A stretch of 64,000 nucleotides of DNA from Mytilinidion resinicola. Lineage: Eukaryota; Ascomycota; Dothideomycetes; Mytilinidiales; Mytilinidiaceae. Shown here piece after piece: positions 56,189 to 64,000 of this stretch. The position numbers and the translations under genes were made by a program. Numbering within the stretch: the first letter of the stretch is position 1; every line of letters starts with the position of its first letter. The notes beneath the pieces are model-generated. The model saw nothing but the letters and a program-made list of their open reading frames with translations. It ran no database searches and had not been told where the DNA came from. The DNA is taken from contig NW_022985443.1 in assembly GCF_010093595.1 (NCBI RefSeq), forward strand, positions 1,278,804 to 1,342,803, in the 5' to 3' direction.

Positions 56189-57181
56189 ATGTCCGAAGGC
56201 GAGCATCCAATTCACGGGCCTCCTGAGGTATTGGTAAGAAAAGCCGCAAAAGCAGCTTGGCCTCCTCCCTGGTCTCCAGACGAGGCGCTTCTTGAAGCTT
56301 GCTCAGCCGGAAACATATCCAAAGTCAAATACCTCGACGCCATCGACACGACAGCCTACAATCGTCAAGAAGGACTACTCCAGCTTCTGCATGAAGCCAC
56401 CGAAAAGCAACAAGTAGCCGTTGTCGACTATCTCCTCCAGCACACCTTCTCGACCAACTTCTCCGCCGACATGATCATATCTGCCTGCTCCGCCGGCCTC
56501 GACATCTATAAGCTGTACCATACTAAGCAGCCGCAAATCATCAACTGGGGCTGCGGCCCCAACGTTTTCAGTAGTACAGTCTGCTGGGCAGTCCGAGGGT
56601 GCAACTCCAAGTTTCTTTCATACTTGCTCAGAAACGGCGCCGGCCCTGGATGGTTCGTAGAGAACTCCTCTCGAACATTCAACCACTACCTGCCGATTGA
56701 GTGGACGGTGTTGCAGCTCCAAGACGAGCCGGGCCACAAGGACCGCCCTTGCCACGAACTTTTACGAGATTATGCTGCCACTGCCATCTATCGTGATTAC
56801 AAACCGATACTGAAGCTCCTTCTAGAGTACGGTACTGCCATCGATGGCACAAATGCCATGCAATGAGCTGGTGAATTCGGCCGGGTAGAGATCCTGAGGA
56901 CGTTAGTGGAGGCAGGTGGAGATGTCAACAATATGCTAGATCTAGACAATTTCCACAACCACGCCCGTCCGTTCAAAGAGATTCCAAGGTTGTACGGAAC
57001 AGCACTGAGCTATGCTGCGTCGAACGGTCATGCCGAAGCCGTGAAATATCTCTTGAATCATGGCGCGGATGCGACCAAGTGTGATAGTCTTGGGGTGAAA
57101 GCTATCGAGAGAGCCCAGGAATATGATCATCCGGAAGTGGTCGCGCTGATTGGGACGTACGAGTCTGAAAGGAATGAATGA
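56189..57181 (+). pseudogene. Ankyrin-repeat protein gene with one in-frame TGA
   Basis: A single frame of 331 codons is broken only by TGA at 56864-56866. Before it: DEALLEACSAGNISKVKYLD, LLQLLHEATEKQQVAVVDYLL, IISACSAGLDIYKLY, LSYLLRNGAGPGW, LKLLLEYGTAIDGTNAMQ. After it, in the same frame: AGEFGRVEILRTLVEAGGDVN and YGTALSYAASNGHAEAVKYLLNHGADATKCDSLG. The TGA falls inside an ankyrin helix (normally like A-L-x-x-A-A-E-x-G). It could be a true nonsense allele, a sequencing error or readthrough. No intron removing it is obvious. Ankyrin repeats mediate protein binding. Partner unknown. Confidence 0.8.
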
Positions 57182-58150
57182 CATTGTCTGACATCAGAGC
57201 TAATAGCTCTCTTATCTTTTTTCGAATGAGGTGTCTGATACGGCCTAGGGAGTATTGTGAAAATCTGGGTGTATGTACACCTTGCGGAAAGACTTAGTAA
57301 TTGTTTCTTTATATTGAAAACTGGGGCATTCTTGTACGAGAAATTAAACCCTAGGCAATATGCATGCTTCGATTTCATTTATACCGGCCTTTTATGCTTC
57401 ACCAGAAAGTTGTAGCACGTACCATGTGCAGTCTTTTCTTTACTGGCTCCTGCTCGCAGGATCAACAGTGAGGGAAATAAGAAATGCATATGATGACTAG
57501 CTCATTCGTCTCGTATTATGTTTCAGTAGCGGACGTATCCTTCGATGATAGGGCTAGTAGACCGATTTCTTTTGAATATGGAGCACAAACCTAGATATTG
57601 GTAGTCCGGAATAGAGAGATGGATCCGAATGGGCAGTTTCACGAGGGCGCCACGATTGAGGAGATCCATTGAATGATTATGAGCAGACCTATTCTTTAAA
57701 TAGGTATAACGGACTTGCCATGTCTAAGATTCAGGCATTTTCATCCAAATCCAGGCCATTCTATCCAAAGTCGAAGCGACTTTGGCTTCCGTTGATTCTT
57801 TATCGATAGGTACGCGATGCTTCATATGCGGTCGAGGGTGCGCGCATATTTCAGTCGACAAAGATCGATAATCATGCCAACCATCGTCGACGTTATGGCA
57901 GCTGCTTCCCAGTGCCGCTGGATAGCTTGCCTGTATGGTTGAGAGACTGTCAAAGGTTGGTAGTTGAAGTTGGCCAGACCCCCTAGCCCCTGGAATGGCT
58001 CAAGCTACGTAAGACCCCGTGTGCCGTGGTACCTCAACACCACGCCGCGTCCAGCCTCCTCCCACCACCACCTTCCCTCAATTATCTTCTCATCATGACT
58101 TAACACCCACTTCCTTTCTTTCTACAAACACACCCTTTTCATATCACAAG
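57182..58150. other. Intergenic region, no supported gene
   Basis: 3' flank of the ankyrin gene and promoter side of the DUF7730-like gene. CTTTGG/CCAAAG words recur near 57740-57800 but form no clear repeat. Confidence 0.45.
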
Positions 58151-59259
58151 ATGCGCGCCTCCGGCGTCCTCCTCAGCATCTTCTGCGGCCCCTGCGTCTG
58201 CATCTACGTCGGCTTCGCAGCATGCTTCTGTCCCGGGCGCCTGCGCCGCCGCTCAGAGCCAGAGGACAAACGACGCTTCGAGCGACGCCAGCGAAAGGCG
58301 CCCCGTCCGCTCGTCGTGCGGAAACGCGCGCTCTCGATCCCGCTCCCAGAGGAGCCAGAGACGGAAGAGCCGGGCGTACCGTCATCGCCAGAGGAGCTGA
58401 AGCAGACGACCATATTCCAAGAGAAGTCGCGGCTGATGGCGCTCCCGCTGGAACTGCGGGAGATGATATACAAGGCCGTGCTTGGGAACGACGTGATGCA
58501 CGTTATTCACAAGGAGAACAAATTGGGGCATTTGCGGTGCAAGGCCAACAGCGAGAAGGCCTGTCCGAAGCGGTGGCATGGCGTGGGGCCGTGCGCTGAT
58601 AGCTGCTGGGGCGTCGTGGATAGCAGTAATATCTGGATGCCGGTGGAGGAGCCGCAGGGGAGTGATGGGGATGTGCTGCCGTTGTTGCAGACGTGTCGGC
58701 AGGTGTGAGTATACTCCGAACGCAGCACTCCTTCTTTCAATTATGGATCATGGAAGCATTAATGCTAACTAATCGGGTGTGGAATAGGTACTCCGAAGCA
58801 TTTCCTCTATTATACTCTACGAATACCTTCTCCTTCATCGACCTCGATTGTCTTCGCTACCTCTCCGCTACCATTCTCCCCTCCCGCTTCAACGCTATAA
58901 AGTCCCTCCGTATAGAATGGTACCTTACGTGGCCACTCTACGACGTCTTCGCGCAGCGAATGCTCTTCAACACTGCCTTATACCCTCCGCATGACGAAGC
59001 GACGTGGGAGGATATATGGCGGATAATCGCCGGCATGACAGGTCTACAACGATTACGAGTAGACCTAAAATACTTCGACGGCTTCAGGGACAACGAGTGT
59101 GAGCAGAAGATGCTCGCACCGCTGCGGCAGGTCAAGGGGTTAAAGGAGTTCGATGTGTATCTAGGTTGGAAGGGGAAAGACGTCACTGGGGCGCCATTCA
59201 AGCTTACTCGGCCTGTGAATACGGTTCCGGATGATTCGAGTGAGGAGGAGGACTGGTGA
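58151..59259 (+). CDS. DUF7730-like protein with N-terminal hydrophobic segment
   Basis: Exons 58151-58704 and 58788-59259 join (GT|G) to 341 residues. The N-terminus MRASGVLLSIFCGPCVCIYVGFAACFC is a hydrophobic, cysteine-rich segment that may be a signal anchor. A basic linker follows. The ordered part begins LMALPLELREMIYKAVLGNDVMHVI, the typical fungal DUF7730 opening (also F-box-like). It continues LLQTCRQVYSEAFPLLYSTNTFSFIDLDCL, FNAIKSLRIEW and MTGLQRLRVDL, and ends acidic (DDSSEEEDW). Proteins of this group are abundant in ascomycetes and largely uncharacterised. Confidence 0.85.
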
Positions 59260-59718
59260 TCTTACCTTCAAAATACTGGCCAGAGGACGATTTGCGTGCA
59301 ATGTGGGTCTGATTCGACGTGTTTGGGGGTAGCTGGACTACGTTTCTGGCATGCTTCGATTATGTGTTATTATAGTTATGAGGGCATGATTTATGAGCGA
59401 TAGAAGGGTATGCAAGGGGAATAAAAAGACGGTAGCCTGTACATTGGGCTTCAATCACCATGCAAATATCGGTTCTTTGGTTTGAACACCACAATAACTA
59501 CGTCGTCCCCGGAGGACTTTCGACAGGGCTAGAGAAGGAGCATTGAAAAGAGTGAGCAGTCTTCAATTTCCTTTCGAATACATCATTCTATTCCACGCCC
59601 ATTGCTATCAAGCCAGAATCTCTTCATCGATATATACACAGAATCAAATTACCACAATATATACAAAGTTCCCACTGAACCACCCTCCCCCCTCCCCTTT
59701 CAGACCCCTTCCAACCAT
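59260..59718. other. Convergent intergenic region, no supported gene
   Basis: 3' ends of two convergent genes. The large plus-strand frame starting at 59602 is antisense to the PLA2-like gene and is rejected. Confidence 0.5.
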
Positions 59719-62700
59719 CTAACTCCCATACAAATGATTCGACCAATCCCCAGTCGGATCATTCCCATTCACACACGGCCCAAACTCAACCTCACTCTCA
59801 CTCCACCCATTATCCAGCCCCCCACCGCTCGCCGGCTCGAGCTCGAACCCGCCATAATGGCACTGCGCCTTCGGCGGGCTAAACTCGAGCGCCGTGAACA
59901 GCGTATCCCTCCGCTCCTGATTCACCGTCCAGCAATACACCTCGTCATACTGCGTCTGCAGGTAGAACAAGATACAGTCGTCCATCGAGTAGCACGTATC
60001 GCAGCAATCGCCCTTCGAGAACCCCAGCCCGTGGTTGGTGAGCGCGAACCGCTCCGGGTCGCCGTAGTACAGCGCGTCCGAGTCCCCCCGCTGGTCCCGC
60101 ACATCGCCCAGCGTGTTGCCGTAGCCGTACTTGGAGTAGTAGAACACGCGGCCCATGTTCAGCCACGCCTTGTCCGCGGGGCACTTGTTCGTGATCGCGA
60201 CCGCTGTGGGCGTGTAGCACGCCCCGTCTTTACAAATCCCGGAGCTACACACGTTCCCGCAGCTGCCGCAGTTCTTCGGGTGCGATTGCACGTCGACGCA
60301 GCTGCCGCCGCACGTGTCCTGGTTGCACACGCACTTCGACGCCTTGCAGTGCGTCTTGTCCGGGCACTGGTTGCCGCAGCCGCCGCAGTTGAAGCTGTCG
60401 TCGGCCGGCAGCGAGTTGTCGTAGCGGTGTGGGCAGAAGCAGCCGCAGCGCTCCTTGTTCGCCTCGCTGAAGGCGCTGTTGCCCCAGGTTTCGACGAACC
60501 ATTCATAGAAGTCGGCGATGCGTGGGCACGCGTACTGGTCGAGCGGCTGCCACCACGGGATCTTGTCGCACACGCTGTGCATGCAGGAGCCGAAGTTGTG
60601 GTCGCAGTTTTCTTTGCGGCCGTTTTCGCAGTTGTCTGGAGGAGAGGGGGGTTAGCGGGGGGGATTGGATTGGATTGGGAGAGGGGGAACGGGGGAGAGG
60701 GGAGGGGGCTTACCATAGCAGAGATCGTGGTTGTCGCAGCAGGGGGTAAATTTGTAGTCGGGGACGAGGTAGCCGCCAATACCAGCGGGGCCGCAGCCGT
60801 TGGATTGGGGGTCGCGGCCGCCTTGCTCTTTTGTGAGAGCCTTGGCGACGAGTTCAGGGGGGTTGGCAGGGCAGCGCGGGGATTGGCCCCCGTTGTAGTC
60901 GCTGCGCTTGGTGTTCTGCTTGTTCCTGCTTCGCCTAGCCTTTGTGTCGCTGGTGACACTCTTCCTGATGCTCTTCGGGTTGATCTGGATAGAAGCCGCT
61001 CGAGGAAGGAGAATGATCTTAGAATGCCCGGTACCGACGGGGGCTTTGGTGAAATCGCCGTCCAGTGCCCATACATAGTGGGCAGATGGGGTGCCCATTG
61101 CCATACGGCCATCGCACTCGATGGTAAAAACAGTGGTTTCGTAGCCGTCTACATTTTCGCCATTTGTGCTGGCATCGACGAGGACTACGGAGCCGTCATC
61201 TTTACGTGCGGCGTACTTGTTGCCATCAGGCCCTTCATAGACAAGATCCTGGAATCCGGCGGGCGCATTGTCCGGAGTCTCGAAGTGATAAAACGGATAA
61301 ACGGTCGTATTTGTGGGTGGGTCCGCTGGAAGACCAAGTTGACCTGCATTATCAGTGATTGGATAACCGCGGGTATCAAGTACTTCCTGATAGGTGTTAG
61401 ACAAGACGTGTGTAGTAACATTGAGGTACTTACAAACTGCATTGAGCTATCTGTTGGGTCGGCAAAGCAGATCTGCGTAGGGGCCGGGGCAACTTGCTCG
61501 ATATCGATCATGGTGTCAAAAGTTGGAAGGGGGACCTCGTAGTACGTGTATGTTGCAAGGAAAGCCGCTTCGTCAAATGTAGTAGTAGTTGGCGAGGCAG
61601 TCTCCGAGGCTCCAGCATCCGTGCTGGAGTAAATAGTAGAGGCAGCACCCGAAGCCGAAGCACTGCTATCAGTTGCAGGACATTCGTCCGCATCGACCTC
61701 CTTTGCTCCAAAGACCCAGTCGTTAGTAACCTCCTCGGTAACCGAAGTCTTGAGATAGCAGAAGGCAGGTCCTCCATTCGTTCCTGGCACCCACGAAACC
61801 GCCATACACGCGGGAATATCGTAACACGCGGCGATACAGTCATCGAGACTGTCAAGCTCCTGCGGGCTGTCCCGGTCATCGGCTCCATAATACGTAACAC
61901 CGCAAGCGATAAGCCAGTGGGTGTCTTCAGTTATAACGCATGAACCATTGGGCTTAGGGCATGCGGGTGGCGTGGCGGTGGGAGTGGCAGCGCTTGATGA
62001 GGGAGAAGCAGATTCGGAGGTGCTGCTGGGAGAACCCGGGCCGCTGCTGCTCGTCGTTCCAACGTCGAGGGTAACTATGGTCGCGACGGAGAAGGAAATA
62101 CTGACGGAGGAGCTATCGCTACTTGAGCTCGAAACCGAGGAAGAGGAGCTGCCAGTTACTGAAGACGAAGAGCTGCCAGTTACTGAAGACGAAGAGCTGC
62201 TAGCGACTAAAAAGGATGAGGAGCTTCCATGAGAAGATGATGACGAGACACTAAAAGTCGTAGAGTGAACGGTCAGGTAAGAAGACGACAATGAAGTCTT
62301 TGTCGAGACCGATGGCGAAGAACCGGAATAGGTGGCCCGGTGACTCGACGAGGATGATTTGATCAACGAGGAGGAAGATTTGCCAGGCGTAGAGTATGCC
62401 TTTAGGGAGGTCGAGGATTTCTTGGGCGTCGAGTACGACGCGACCGAGGAGGAAGATGACTTTTTAGGTGTAGAATAGGCCTTAATTGAAGACGAAGAAG
62501 ACTTCTTAGGCGTTGAGTAGGCTTTTACGGAAGACGAATGCGGCGTAGATTTGGTTGAGGATTTTGTCGACGAGGATGTCTTCTTTGTGGAGGAAGTCGA
62601 GGACGCGCATTTCCCAAAGTCAGGCTGGCATCCTTTTCCACAGCACGTAGTCGACTTACCACTATGCGTCCGTCAGTATTCCGCTCGTCGCCTCTGAAGT

Positions 62701-63062
62701 CACCCTTCAGCATACCAGTAGCCATCCTTATTACAGCAGTCACCAAACTTGCTTCCCAAACAACTCTTCCCATTCTTTCCACACTTCCCATCCGTCGAGA
62801 TCTCACTCTTGCATGTCCCAAATTTTGTTTGACATCCAGTCCCACAGCATGTGGCACTCTTCCCGCACCACCCGTCCTTGTTACAGCAGTTTCCGAAAGT
62901 GGATCCGTCACACGTCTGTCCAGTATATCCACCACATCGCCCGTCCTTTGAAACCTTCAACGAAGTAGAGCGCTCGTGAGAGTGGCTATTGCCGTCGACA
63001 TGGGCAAAGACAGCGGGAAAAGCACAGCAGAGAGCTGCCACCAGCGAAAGTTGGATACGCAT
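59719..63062 (-). CDS. Secreted two-CBM18 / PLA2-like / Stig1-like multidomain protein
   Basis: Exons 62716-63062, 61434-62661, 60714-61386 and 59719-60635 join in phase to 1054 residues. A signal peptide (MRIQLSLVAALCCAFPAVFA) is followed by two CBM18 chitin-binding domains (CGGYTGQTC...GNCCNKDGWCG and CGKNGKSC...DCCNKDGYCG). A long Ser-rich, probably O-glycosylated linker follows. Next comes a cysteine module (ACPKPNGSCVITEDTHW...DDCIAACYDIPACMAVSW). Then a PLA2-like domain has GCGPAGIGGY and the catalytic CCDNHDLCYG (His-Asp pair present). Two Stig1/EGF-like repeats follow (NCGGCGNQCP..., NCGSCGNVCSSGICKDGACY). The C-terminal region (YGDPERF...DCCDTCYSMDDCILFYLQ) is unassigned. It would be secreted, bind chitin and possibly cleave phospholipids. 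Confidence 0.88.
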
Positions 63063-64000
63063 GATGGAGTAAGATTCAACGAAGAAGCCCAATAGCGATT
63101 GGCGGGCAAATAAGAAGAACTCGACAAAGAAACAAACCACGCGTGCCGGCCTAACATCTTTAAGTTTCCTAAAGGCGCATTTTAGCTCATGCCAGCGTTG
63201 ACTCTCCACGGCGTGATTGTGCAAGCCACAGTTCTGCGTCGGAGCTGCGCGACACTATTTGAACGGGTGTGGCGTCTTTACATCCGTATGCAAGCAAGGC
63301 CATATCTCAAAGCAGATTTGGCCCTATGTTTTCAACGCGCGGGGTGGAAAGAAAGCCTTGGCGATGTGAAGTCGCGCCGTGAGGACGGAAGGGGGGTCTT
63401 GGCAGGCTTGGCAGACACGTCCAAAGGCGTCCAGATGCCTCGTGTGCGGGTTAGTCAGGGGTCAGTGGAGTGTGGCCGGTGGGGATTTGCGGCTGATGGC
63501 GTCCAGGGCGGGCCAGGCGCGGCGGTTATCTGGGCAGCTTTACTCGACTTGGTTAGGGGTTAGTGCATTATTTGGTGGCTGGGCTAGATCGAGTCAGGGC
63601 TTTTCGATTTATTCATACCTCGCGTGCCCCTGCGTGCAGGCCAGACTTCAAATGCCATCTTCAAGGTCGCTGCTCGTGAACATCGGGAATGCGTCTGCGG
63701 GATCTGGAGTATCGTATCGACGGCGGCTAGGTCTTTCGTACGGTATCAAATAGCGACCCGTCAGGTGTCCATCGTAGTAGGGCTTGGAAACAGATCTAGT
63801 AGACCACCAAGGCCGGAACCCGGATGCTAGCTACGTAGCCCCAAAAGTATCCCCCTTTCAGTACTCAAGTCCTCAATTCCTCTTCTTCGCGTCTTCTTGC
63901 ATGTATAGGGTGTAGTATGAAAACCACGTGATTCCTAGAGTCGAACGTATACCGGCATAAATGAATAGATGTGCAGCGCCATCTACTAAAGGTTAGTAGG
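63063..64000. other. Intergenic region to the right edge, no supported gene
   Basis: Promoter side of the secreted multidomain gene. The frames at 63189-63830 lack recognisable motifs. Confidence 0.45.

Noticed and set aside
59602..61542. 646-codon plus-strand open frame
   Set aside because: Antisense to the spliced, domain-rich PLA2-like gene. Its Val/Ala/Arg-rich composition is what GC-rich opposite strands give.

Overview
The window looks like nuclear DNA of a filamentous ascomycete (Pezizomycotina). The evidence is genes split by short introns (about 40-85 nt, some with a visible CTAAC/CTGAC-type branch site), a HET-NACHT-WD40 gene, a HET-domain pseudogene, pogo-type transposase relics, CBM18 and Zn2Cys6 genes, and TGG-to-TAG and CAG/CAA-to-TAG/TAA nonsense changes like those left by repeat-induced point mutation (RIP). 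The class was not determined. All exon joins were built by hand from reading frame and splice signals; no searches were run.

Layout. 0-0.9 kb: the Sec22 SNARE gene, whose last exon lies off the left edge. 1.6-8.8 kb: two opposed ~500-bp repeat arms enclose a HET-NACHT-WD40 NLR gene (with an assembly gap inside its WD40 repeats) and a frameshifted pogo-like transposase. A 234-bp TA-flanked MITE sits in one arm, and the other arm supplies the empty site. 9-16 kb: a small secreted cysteine-rich protein, an Asx-homology protein, Mediator subunit MED6 and an MMTAG2-like RS protein. 18.2-29 kb: an unrecognised multigene family. It has four clear members, one diverged member and one decayed 3' module. 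The four clear members share an intron placed directly after the ATG, and all share a helical module. 30.7-32.5 kb: a second small paralogous pair. 33-38 kb: two disordered or basic hypothetical genes and a HET pseudogene. 38.6-46.9 kb: a FAD monooxygenase fused to a polytopic membrane domain, a glutathione S-transferase, a decayed OPT transporter tail and an APH-family kinase. 47-51 kb: repeats, AT-rich decayed DNA and a PD-(D/E)XK nuclease-like fragment. 51-63 kb: a dienelactone hydrolase, a Zn2Cys6 factor, a pogo relic, an ankyrin gene with one in-frame stop, a DUF7730-like gene and a 1054-aa secreted protein with two CBM18 domains, a PLA2-like domain and Stig1-like cysteine repeats.

Functionally this is a mosaic. 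Conserved housekeeping genes (SEC22, MED6, MMTAG2, ASXH) are interspersed with fast-evolving accessory blocks of allorecognition-type NLR/HET genes, secreted proteins, redox enzymes and an orphan gene family. The best candidate for an undescribed system is the orphan family at 18-29 kb. Its members share a start-codon intron and a repeated alpha-helical module, and two of them share a 17-bp promoter box and Gly/Asn-rich N-terminal tracts.
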